Source of the DNA: CAZDCZ01 sp964504155
GTDB taxonomy: Bacteria; Bacteroidota; Bacteroidia; Bacteroidales; UBA12077
Length of the DNA stretch: 30,807 nucleotides
Assembly: GCA_964504155.1 (NCBI GenBank)
Contig: CAZDCZ010000036.1
Coordinates: forward strand, 1-30,807
Direction: 5' to 3'
A program made the position numbers and the translations under genes. Positions 7,389 to 14,671 of the stretch are shown here, piece after piece. Within the stretch, counting starts at the first letter, position 1. Each line of letters opens with the position of its first letter. The notes below the pieces were generated by a model that did no database searches, was not told the origin of the DNA, and saw only the letters and a program-made list of their open reading frames with translations.

Positions 7389-7396
7389 CAAAAATA
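7389..7396 (-). promoter_or_regulatory. Promoter box of ribF
   Basis: TATTTTTG on the minus strand, 20 bases upstream of the ribF start codon. The partner upstream element is weak, so this rests on one box only. Confidence 0.3.
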
Positions 7397-7561
7397 TGAA
7401 AATATTTACAATATTTATCATAGAGTGATATGCGAATTAAATACAAAAAAGTTGATGAGATATTTTATTTAAAACTTTTTTATTTCTCTTTATACTTTGA
7501 ATTTTTAAACTAAAATTTTATTAAAAATTGCTTAGAAAATCAAAATAGATATTTTCTTTTA

Positions 7562-7569
7562 TAAATTTG
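7562..7569 (+). promoter_or_regulatory. Promoter box of the TlpA-like gene pair
   Basis: TAAATTTG followed by C on the plus strand, 29 bases before the ATG at 7599. It fits the Bacteroidota -7 consensus. No TTTG is seen 19 bases upstream. Confidence 0.35.
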
Positions 7570-7598
7570 CATGATATTAACTATAAATTTAAGATCAA

Positions 7599-8762
7599 AT
7601 GAAGAATTTTTTTTATTTAACTATTGCATCTATACTAATTATGTCATGCAATTCTAACAATAAGGAACAATTTACAATTAATGGAGAATTTGAAAATGGC
7701 AGAGGAAAAAAAATATATTTTGCTGAATTAACTCCAAATAAGATAAAGATTATCGATTCAACAATAATTGAAGGGAATAATAAATTTAGTTTTATCGGCA
7801 ACTCCCCCGATCAAAGATTTTATTTAATAAAAACTGACGAGCAAAATTATATTACACTAATTTTAAAAAATAGCGATCGGGTAAACATAAAAGCAAACAT
7901 TAAGAATTTTGCAAATTCCTATACTGTTGATGGTTCATATGATTCGAAATTAGTTCAAGAAATACATTATAATCTTAAAAACACAATTTCTGAATTAGAT
8001 AAAATAGCAAAACAATTTAGAGATAGTATTGGAACTAAGAATTTTAACACTACAAAACAACTCCTCCGCGAGAAAGCTATTGATTTAAAAAATAAACACA
8101 AAGAATTTTCAATAGATATTATTTATAACAATCCCGAATCGATAGCAATGCTTACGTCTCTTTACCAGCAGATTGCTCCCAGAAGCAATCTATTCGACCC
8201 TAGTAAAGACTTAAAATATTTTGAAAAAGTAGATTCATCATTATTAGCAAATTTTCAGGATTCTGAAATTACCAAAGCTTTTCATAAACAAGTAATCGAG
8301 ATTAAAAGAAGAGTAAAAGATAAACTAGCAAACGAGTCGAGATTAAGCGTTGGAATGATAGCCCCGGATATTGCATTACCGTCAACAAAGGGCGATACGA
8401 TATTGCTTTCGTCGTTAATTGGCAAATATGTTTTGCTTGATTTTTGGGCATCATGGTGTCGTCCATGCAGAATTGAAAATCCTAATCTTGTAAAAAACTA
8501 TGAAATATATAATTCAAAAGGATTTGAAATTTATCAAGTATCGCTCGACAAAAAAGAAAAATCGTGGAAAAATGCTATCGAAAAAGATAGTTTAAATTGG
8601 ATTAATGTAAGCGACTTACAATATTGGAATTCTGCTGCAGCAAAACTTTACAACATACAAAGTATTCCAACAAATTTCCTAATTGATAAAAAAGGAGTGA
8701 TAATTGCAAAAAATTTGCGAGGAGATGCTTTAGAAGTTAAACTTTCTGAATTATTTAATTAA
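7599..8762 (+). CDS. TlpA-like thioredoxin-fold lipoprotein with DUF4369-like N-terminus
   Basis: Envelope thiol-disulfide oxidoreductase of the TlpA/ResA type. The signal ends in SILIMSC, giving a lipidated Cys17. Residues about 24-115 form a beta-rich DUF4369-like domain (FTINGEFENGRGKKIYFAEL). A helical linker follows to about 245, and the thioredoxin domain begins near VGMIAPDIALPSTKG. The active site W-C-R-P-C is at 286-290, with both cysteines present. The cis-proline loop QSIPTNFLID supports a functional redox fold. At 387 residues it is typical for Bacteroidota. It is followed 70 bases later by a paralogue of the same architecture that has lost the cysteines. It probably reduces periplasmic disulfides, for example in c-type cytochrome maturation, but no partner gene is nearby. 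Confidence 0.88.
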   Translation: MKNFFYLTIASILIMSCNSNNKEQFTINGEFENGRGKKIYFAELTPNKIKIIDSTIIEGNNKFSFIGNSPDQRFYLIKTDEQNYITLILKNSDRVNIKANIKNFANSYTVDGSYDSKLVQEIHYNLKNTISELDKIAKQFRDSIGTKNFNTTKQLLREKAIDLKNKHKEFSIDIIYNNPESIAMLTSLYQQIAPRSNLFDPSKDLKYFEKVDSSLLANFQDSEITKAFHKQVIEIKRRVKDKLANESRLSVGMIAPDIALPSTKGDTILLSSLIGKYVLLDFWASWCRPCRIENPNLVKNYEIYNSKGFEIYQVSLDKKEKSWKNAIEKDSLNWINVSDLQYWNSAAAKLYNIQSIPTNFLIDKKGVIIAKNLRGDALEVKLSELFN

Positions 8763-8832
8763 TTTAGTGCCCAATTTATTATTGAAAATTAAAAAAATAC
8801 TTTTATCATAGTATAAATATAACTAAAAAAAA

Positions 8833-10008
8833 ATGAGACAAATTGTATATATTATTTCTATTATACTTTTATTTACCGCTTGTAATTCTTCTAATAAAAC
8901 GAATATTAATGGAGAAATTACAAATGCTAAAGGAGAAACTATTTATCTGAAAAAACTTCTAGTAAATGGAACGAAAGTTCTCGACTCTATTAAGCTTGGA
9001 GATTCTAAAACATTCAAGTTTAAAACAAAAAATGAAACCCCCAGTTTTTATCAAATTGCTATCAACAATAATACTTTTGTTACTCTATTGGGCAAACCCG
9101 GAGAAAAAATTAAACTTAAAATTGACAATAACAATTTTAACAATTATTCTGTAGAAGGTTCTATTGGATCGCAACAAATTAAAACACTAAATAATAGATT
9201 AAAAAATACAAAACGCAAACTTGATTCTATCACTAATTTATATCAACAAAAACAAGGCGAGACTAATTTTTCGGAAATAAGTAAAAAATTAAATTCTGAA
9301 TATCAAGCAATATTAAAAACTCAAAGAGACTCATCAATATCATTTATCTTGAAAAATATAAATTCGTTTTCAAGTATTTATGCTCTATATCAAAAAATAT
9401 CTGACGCCACATATGTCTTATATAAGAATCGCGATATACAATATGTTAAACTTGTTGCCGAATCATTAGAAAAAAAATATCCGCAATCGCCACATGTAAA
9501 AGCTATTGTTGCCGACAAAACAAAACTCATAAATAATTTCAATACATTAATTACCCAACAAAAGCTTAATACATATTTAAAAAATAACAAACAGGCACAT
9601 AGCAATATTCTTGAAATTAAACTTCCGAATATTTATGGCGATTCTATTTCGTTAAACGATAATATTCATAACAGTTTTGTTTTGTTAAGTTTTTGGGCAT
9701 CGTGGAGTTCTGAAAGTATTAAGGAAAATCTTAAATTATTAAAACTGTATAAAAAATATCATAATAAAGGGTTTGAGATATATCAAGTATCGCTCGACAC
9801 AAAGAAAGAAAAATGGGAAAATGCGATTTTATTCGACGAGTTACCGTGGATAAATGTTAGCGATTTGCAAGGAAGAAACTCAATGACAACAAAAATTTAT
9901 AATGTTCAAAAATTACCTACTACATTTCTAATTCGTCAAGGAGAAATAATTTCAAGAGATATTAATCTTAATCAACTAGATAAAAAACTAGCTATAGCTT
10001 TAAACTAA
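8833..10008 (+). CDS. TlpA-like lipoprotein with degenerate active site
   Basis: A tandem paralogue of the preceding gene with the same layout: lipobox ending at Cys17, DUF4369-like domain (INGEITNAKGETIYLKKL), helical linker, and C-terminal thioredoxin fold. Long stretches match its neighbour, such as GFEIYQVSLD followed by K-rich residues, and INVSDLQ. The position of the redox motif reads W-S-S-E-S (291-295), so both catalytic cysteines (292 and 295) are serines. The cis-proline loop QKLPTTFLI is kept and the frame is intact over 391 residues, so this is not simply a decaying pseudogene. It may be a binding partner or chaperone rather than an oxidoreductase. The LpxH-like gene starts 7 bases downstream, suggesting one operon. 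Confidence 0.85.
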   Translation: MRQIVYIISIILLFTACNSSNKTNINGEITNAKGETIYLKKLLVNGTKVLDSIKLGDSKTFKFKTKNETPSFYQIAINNNTFVTLLGKPGEKIKLKIDNNNFNNYSVEGSIGSQQIKTLNNRLKNTKRKLDSITNLYQQKQGETNFSEISKKLNSEYQAILKTQRDSSISFILKNINSFSSIYALYQKISDATYVLYKNRDIQYVKLVAESLEKKYPQSPHVKAIVADKTKLINNFNTLITQQKLNTYLKNNKQAHSNILEIKLPNIYGDSISLNDNIHNSFVLLSFWASWSSESIKENLKLLKLYKKYHNKGFEIYQVSLDTKKEKWENAILFDELPWINVSDLQGRNSMTTKIYNVQKLPTTFLIRQGEIISRDINLNQLDKKLAIALN

Positions 10009-10015
10009 AATTACA

Positions 10016-10759
10016 TTGAACACAAAAATTAAAATATATTTCGCATCTGACATTCATCTGGGTCTTCCTTCGTACGAAGAAAGTCTTGAACGAGAGAAAC
10101 TTTTTGTTAAATGGCTCGACGAAATAAAGAAAGATGCTAAAGAAATATATTTATTAGGCGATATTTTTGATTTTTGGTTTGAATATAAACGAGTTATTCC
10201 TCGTGGGTTTACACGATTTCTTGGAAAAATTTGCGAGATAACCGACAGTGGTATTCCTGTTCATTTTTTTACCGGGAATCACGATATGTGGATATTCGAT
10301 TATCTGCCTAAAGAAACAGGAGTAATACTCCACCGCAACCCCATTGAGAAAGAATTTAATAACAAAAAATTCTTTCTTGCTCATGGCGATGGATTAGGAA
10401 CTTATGATAAAAATTACAAAATACTTAAACGTATTTTTGCTTCGAGACTTTGCCAATGGTTATTTGCTCGCATTCACCCAAATCTAGGAATGTGGATTGC
10501 TAACAAATGGTCGTTTAACAGCAGATTTTCGAAAGAAACCCCACCTTTTCAGGGAGAAGAAAAAGAATGGTTGGTTTTATTTTCGAAAGAATTATTAAAA
10601 AAGAAACATTACGATTATATAATTTTCGGTCATAGACATATTCCTATCGATATAAAATTGCAAAACAATGCTCATTATATTAATATAGGCGATTGGCTAA
10701 ATCATTTTACTTACGGTGTTTTCGACGGCAATACTACCGAACTAAAATATTATAAATAA
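10016..10759 (+). CDS. lpxH: UDP-2,3-diacylglucosamine diphosphatase-like metallophosphoesterase
   Basis: Calcineurin-like phosphoesterase most similar to LpxH/LpxH2, which removes UMP from UDP-2,3-diacylglucosamine to give lipid X in lipid A synthesis at the inner membrane. The metal-binding set is complete: SDIHLG (Asp12, His14), LLGDIFDFW (Asp49), TGNHDMW (Asn88, His89), AHGDGLG (His123) and FGHRHIP (His216, His218). At 247 residues it matches the family. The only workable start is TTG at 10016. It lies 7 bases after the stop of the TlpA paralogue and two codons before the first beta strand, with no in-frame ATG before residue 91. The symbol follows the family; a related phosphoesterase with another substrate remains possible. 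Confidence 0.82.
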   Translation: MNTKIKIYFASDIHLGLPSYEESLEREKLFVKWLDEIKKDAKEIYLLGDIFDFWFEYKRVIPRGFTRFLGKICEITDSGIPVHFFTGNHDMWIFDYLPKETGVILHRNPIEKEFNNKKFFLAHGDGLGTYDKNYKILKRIFASRLCQWLFARIHPNLGMWIANKWSFNSRFSKETPPFQGEEKEWLVLFSKELLKKKHYDYIIFGHRHIPIDIKLQNNAHYINIGDWLNHFTYGVFDGNTTELKYYK

Positions 10760-10797
10760 AACTATTCATGGTATTATAATAATCAAATAATTTACTA

Positions 10798-11259
10798 ATG
10801 CGAATATCAATAATATTATTTTTTATTTCGTCTTTTATTCTTTCGGTATCGTGCGAAGACGATAACTGTAGAACATCTACCGACACACGAATAAAAACAA
10901 TATTTTATATAGACGACGAAACCTCTGTTGAAGACGATGTATTAAGCTCTTTGGTTGTTTATTCGACATTGTGGAACGATAGTATATATTATAGCAAAGA
11001 AGGAATAAGTAATTCGTTAAAATTTCAATTATCGCCAACAGAAGACATTAGCGAGATTGTATTTTCTGCATTAGGAATTAACGATACATTAACATTTTAT
11101 TACAATCGGGAATTATTTTTAATATCGCCCGAATGTGGATTTATTACTAATTACAATATCGATTCTATAAATTTTACCAAGAACCAGATTGATTCTATAA
11201 AAATTATACAAACTTCTGTAAGCAATATTGATGAAGAACATATTCAAATATATTATTAG
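10798..11259 (+). CDS. DUF6452-like lipoprotein
   Basis: Small lipoprotein of unknown function. The signal ILFFISSFILSVSC gives a lipidated Cys19, followed by EDDNC with a second conserved-looking cysteine. The mature part is predicted to be mainly beta and ends in alternating Ile and Tyr residues. The NC-RT segment after the lipobox, together with the neighbouring outer-membrane-type protein, resembles the DUF6452/DUF6048 pair I know from Bacteroidota, where both often sit near rlmD. I could not confirm the family by search. Its 3' end overlaps the next gene by 29 bases, so the two are translationally coupled and probably act together in the outer envelope. Confidence 0.65.
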   Translation: MRISIILFFISSFILSVSCEDDNCRTSTDTRIKTIFYIDDETSVEDDVLSSLVVYSTLWNDSIYYSKEGISNSLKFQLSPTEDISEIVFSALGINDTLTFYYNRELFLISPECGFITNYNIDSINFTKNQIDSIKIIQTSVSNIDEEHIQIYY

Positions 11260-11905
11260 TATCTTAATTTTTGTGCCAATAATAGCATTTTCGCAAGAAA
11301 ATACTGACACGCAAAAATTGAAAGAAAAAAAAGAAAAAGAAAAATTTTCTTCTATTAAGTTTGGGTACAATCTTCAAACTGCTTCCGATTTAATTTTTAA
11401 ACCCGAAAGAAATTCGTATGCAGGTTTAATTGATGTTAGTTTTAATAATTTATATAGCGGAGTTTTAGAATTTGGAATTTCATCGATTAATAAAGAAAAT
11501 GATTCTTACACTTACGAATCTTCAGGTTATTACGCTTCTTTAGGATTCGATTACAATATGCTTAAAAGCGATGTAAACGATTTTTTGGGTGTTGGTTTAC
11601 GATTTGCTATGGCAAATTATGACTATTCGGCAAATAATATAAATATAGAATACCCACACTGGAGCGATTATACAAACAATTTTAATTGCAACAATAATAT
11701 TGCTGCATGGACAGAATTTATTATTAGTATAAAAGCCGAAATTTTTAAAAACTTGTATTTCGGATGGTCGGCAAGAATAAAAATGAATTTATACCGTTCT
11801 GAACCCGATGCTTTTAGCTCGTACGACATCCCCGGATATGGCAAAAGCAAAAATAATTTTAAGCTCGGAGCTGCATATCATATCTATTTTAATTTTGGAA
11901 AATAA
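11231..11905 (+). CDS. DUF6048-like outer membrane beta-barrel protein
   Basis: A 224-residue exported protein. I start it at the ATG at 11231; a TTG directly before it only adds one residue. The signal peptide (about 1-21) ends at an AFSQ/E boundary. A short Lys/Glu-rich coiled segment follows (KLKEKKEKEKF), then alternating hydrophobic and polar strands with many aromatic residues and repeated LGFDYN- and YFGWSARIKM-type segments. The last residue set (AAYHIYFNFGK) is a typical final beta strand. This predicts a small outer-membrane barrel of perhaps eight strands. It overlaps the upstream lipoprotein gene by 29 bases. Function unknown; family assignment tentative. Confidence 0.65.
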   Translation: MKNIFKYIISILIFVPIIAFSQENTDTQKLKEKKEKEKFSSIKFGYNLQTASDLIFKPERNSYAGLIDVSFNNLYSGVLEFGISSINKENDSYTYESSGYYASLGFDYNMLKSDVNDFLGVGLRFAMANYDYSANNINIEYPHWSDYTNNFNCNNNIAAWTEFIISIKAEIFKNLYFGWSARIKMNLYRSEPDAFSSYDIPGYGKSKNNFKLGAAYHIYFNFGK

Positions 11906-11908
11906 TAA

Positions 11909-13081
11909 TTACTGTAATCGAAACTCTATGGGTATGGTATAAGCCACTTTTATATTTTCTCCTCTTTGTTTTCCGGGAGTCCAATTGGGCGATGATTTTA
12001 CTACCCTAATAGCTTCTTTATCGAATGCGGCATCTACACTTCGAACAATTTTTACATCTTTTACTTTCCCTCTTTTGTTAATAACAAAACTAACATATAC
12101 TCTTCCGGAAATTCCACTCTCACTAGCCGATTCGGGATATTTAAGATTATTCTGAATATATTTTCTAAATTCATCTAATCCTTTTCCCTTAAATTTTGGC
12201 ATTTCTTCAACAACATAAAACACATCTGAGTCTGAAGTTTCTTCCTCTTCAAATTCAACAATTACTTCACTTACTTCAGCATATTGCTCTTTACTCCTTT
12301 TAGCATTACTCTCCAAAATTCTGTTTCTATTTCTCGTAGTTTCGGGACTACCGGCAACAATTTCGCTTGAGGCAGCATAAGTTTGTATTTCTGCTTTTTC
12401 TTCAACAGTTTTAGTTTCTACTTTTTCATTTTCGAGCACAGCAGCAATAGCTTCCGATTCTTCATCAACTTCAACATTATCCAGACTAAGCTCATCTTCT
12501 ATTTCAATATCATTATCAACAAGTTCTTCTGATATTTCTTTAGGAGCTTGTAATAATTTTACGTCTTTATCGTTTCCCTTTTTTTGTTTAACAAAACCTG
12601 CATTTATCTCATTTTTTTGTCGAGTAAGCGGAATTTTCTCTTTTGTTTGTGGAGTAATTATTTTTTCTTCTTGTAAAACAGTATCATCTAACTCCATTTT
12701 ATCGGAAACAGCAAGTTGGCTTTTGTTACGTATTGAATCGATATAAAAGAATACGCTAAGAATTATTACTATAGAAGCTGCAGCTGAGATATACGACAAT
12801 CGCAAAAACCTTTTTCTATGATTAAATAATATTGTTTTTTTCTCTTTAGTTTTCAGCGAAATTCTATTTTTTATTTCTTCAATATCTCGAGAATATTCTT
12901 TACCACTAATTATTCTTGCACCTTCAACAGCATCTGCACATAAGGGACATTCCTTAATATGTTTGTTTACAATTATCTTCTCGGAGTTGGATAAACTACC
13001 CGACAAATATTTTTGAATTGTCTCTTGATTAAGACATCCATTTGCAGAAAATAATCGATATTTACTATTGTTACTGCTCAT
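11909..13081 (-). CDS. Anti-sigma factor fused to a TonB C-terminal domain
   Basis: A three-part membrane protein. The N-terminal cytoplasmic part carries a zinc-finger-type anti-sigma motif, H-x3-C-x2-C (His41, Cys45, Cys48), after the LNQETIQKYLSGSLS helix. A single membrane span follows at about 94-114. A long acidic and lysine-rich periplasmic linker (about 115-285) leads to a TonB_C domain (about 290-390) with FRKYIQNNLKYPESA, GRVYVSFVINKRGKV and WTPGKQRG. The gene start overlaps the end of the ECF sigma gene by 11 bases, the classic sigma/anti-sigma arrangement. In the usual model the zinc-finger domain holds the sigma factor until a periplasmic signal triggers release; here the sensing head appears to be a TonB-type domain. 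That reading is inference. Confidence 0.82.
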   Translation of the reverse strand: MSSNNSKYRLFSANGCLNQETIQKYLSGSLSNSEKIIVNKHIKECPLCADAVEGARIISGKEYSRDIEEIKNRISLKTKEKKTILFNHRKRFLRLSYISAAASIVIILSVFFYIDSIRNKSQLAVSDKMELDDTVLQEEKIITPQTKEKIPLTRQKNEINAGFVKQKKGNDKDVKLLQAPKEISEELVDNDIEIEDELSLDNVEVDEESEAIAAVLENEKVETKTVEEKAEIQTYAASSEIVAGSPETTRNRNRILESNAKRSKEQYAEVSEVIVEFEEEETSDSDVFYVVEEMPKFKGKGLDEFRKYIQNNLKYPESASESGISGRVYVSFVINKRGKVKDVKIVRSVDAAFDKEAIRVVKSSPNWTPGKQRGENIKVAYTIPIEFRLQ

Positions 13082-13661
13082 AATCTCTGCTTAAATAATT
13101 CTTTAAATTCCTCTTCCCATTTTGGATATTGCTTTTTACTTTATTTAAACTATATCCGGTAATTTGCGACACTTCTTTATACGATTTGTCTTGCAAATAC
13201 ATAAGCCTAATACATTCTTGCTGTTCCTTTTTTAGCTTTTCTATTCCTTTTTCAAGATTCTTGAAATCTAATTCTTCATTATTATGATGCAAAGTATCTG
13301 AATATTCCATAAAATTTTCCGAATCATTTTTTATGGCAACTTTCATTTTTTCTGCTGTTTTTGTTTTTCTAATGCTCATAAGACAATGATTTTTTGCAAC
13401 ACTATAAATCCAAGACTTAAAATTATCTATCTCGTGCTTTTTTATTACATCAAACAAATTTTCGAAAATCTGCATAACAGCATCTTTACTATCATCACGA
13501 TTTTTTAAATATTTTAGACATACACCATAAATAAGATGAGTATAGCGTTCGTACAATTCTCCAATATATTTCGTGTCGGAACTATACTTGTACAAATCTA
13601 CCAACTCTTTATCGGAAAGTTCAGAAATATCTTTTTTATGTTTCTTATAATGTATAAACAA
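13071..13661 (-). CDS. RNA polymerase sigma factor, ECF (sigma-70) family
   Basis: Cytoplasmic extracytoplasmic-function sigma factor. Region 2 spans about residues 33-100, with LYERYTHLIYGVCLKYL, the RDDSKDAVMQIFENL core-binding helix, and FKSWIYSVAKNHCL for -10 recognition. Region 4 (about 134-190) has the helix-turn-helix YKEVSQITGYSLNKVKSNIQ. The linker between them is short and charged. At 196 residues it is a typical ECF factor. It overlaps the anti-sigma gene by 11 bases and diverges from tonB across 266 bases. Its likely targets include its own operon and perhaps the tonB/VIT-vWA genes opposite, but no promoter match can be demonstrated from one locus. Confidence 0.93.
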   Translation of the reverse strand: MFIHYKKHKKDISELSDKELVDLYKYSSDTKYIGELYERYTHLIYGVCLKYLKNRDDSKDAVMQIFENLFDVIKKHEIDNFKSWIYSVAKNHCLMSIRKTKTAEKMKVAIKNDSENFMEYSDTLHHNNEELDFKNLEKGIEKLKKEQQECIRLMYLQDKSYKEVSQITGYSLNKVKSNIQNGKRNLKNYLSRDYEQ

Positions 13662-13927
13662 GCTTCACTCAATAATTAATAACAATAAAAAATATAAACA
13701 ATTATACTTCTATTTTTTCAATATGACAAAATATACAAAATATAATTTCTATACAAATACTTTTTCTTTAAATGTTTACACGCCTACTAATAACACCTTT
13801 CTGCAAAAAGAACAAATTCTTAATCGCACAATATTTTAAAATCAGAAAAATCATTTATGGAATTTTTAAAGTCTTTGCATCTATTAAATAAAGGCGCAAA
13901 ATATTTACAAATTAAAACCATATAATT

Positions 13928-14596
13928 ATGAAAAAATCAAAAAAAGCAAATTTAGAAAACAAGAAAACTATTTTCTTTCAGATTGGACTTATATTCTCTC
14001 TTACTTTAGCTCTTTTAGCATTCGAATGGACCGGTTCAGCACCTGATTATAGTGCATTAAGCAATAATGCTTTTGAAGTAATAAGCTTAGAATTACCACC
14101 TGTAACTCGTCGAAAAGAACTAATACCTCCACCTCCTATAATTCCTTCTGAAAGTTTTGTTATTACAACAGTCGAAATTGATGACGACAAAGAATTCATT
14201 GTCTTTGAGACAGAAGCAACAGAAGAAACTGCAATAATAACCAATTCTTTCTTTAAGGATGATGAAAAAGAAAATGGCGAGGTTTTTATTATTGTTGAAG
14301 ATATGCCGACTTTTCAAGGTGGTGATTTAACAAAATTCTGGCAATATGTACAATCAAATATACACTATCCTGAAGTTGCCAAAGAAAACGGAATACATGG
14401 AACTGTTTTCGTAAGTTTTGTAGTTAACAAAAATGGGGATGTCGAAGATATTCAAATTATGCGAAGTATAGATAAAGCTCTCGACAACGAAGTTATTCGA
14501 ACAATTCGCAATGCTCCAAAATGGAAAGCAGGAGAGCAAAGAGGAAAGAAAGTAAACGTATCGTTTGCTATGAACATAAAATTCGTTCTAAACTAA
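13928..14596 (+). CDS. Energy transducer TonB
   Basis: Inner-membrane-anchored protein that transmits proton-motive energy from an ExbBD-type motor to outer membrane TonB-dependent receptors. A basic N-terminus (KKSKKANLENKK) precedes one membrane span at about 14-34. A short proline-rich stretch (LPPVTRRKELIPPPPIIP, 56-73) follows, then an acidic linker. The C-terminal TonB domain at about 123-222 carries FWQYVQSNIHYPEVAKENG, GTVFVSFVVNKNGDV and KWKAGEQRG. The 222-residue length is normal. No exbB, exbD or receptor gene is in the window, so its motor and partners lie elsewhere. It diverges from the sigma gene and precedes the VIT-vWA gene by 75 bases, so the two are probably co-transcribed. 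Confidence 0.88.
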   Translation: MKKSKKANLENKKTIFFQIGLIFSLTLALLAFEWTGSAPDYSALSNNAFEVISLELPPVTRRKELIPPPPIIPSESFVITTVEIDDDKEFIVFETEATEETAIITNSFFKDDEKENGEVFIIVEDMPTFQGGDLTKFWQYVQSNIHYPEVAKENGIHGTVFVSFVVNKNGDVEDIQIMRSIDKALDNEVIRTIRNAPKWKAGEQRGKKVNVSFAMNIKFVLN

Positions 14597-14671
14597 TATC
14601 AGCAAAAAACGCCAACTAACTATCTGAATATTATTAAAATAACTAATATTAACATTTAAAAATCATTTATC

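Noticed and set aside
14047..14539. Several 60-65 residue minus-strand frames opposite tonB
   Set aside because: All lie within the confident tonB gene in antisense frames, with no start context or family.
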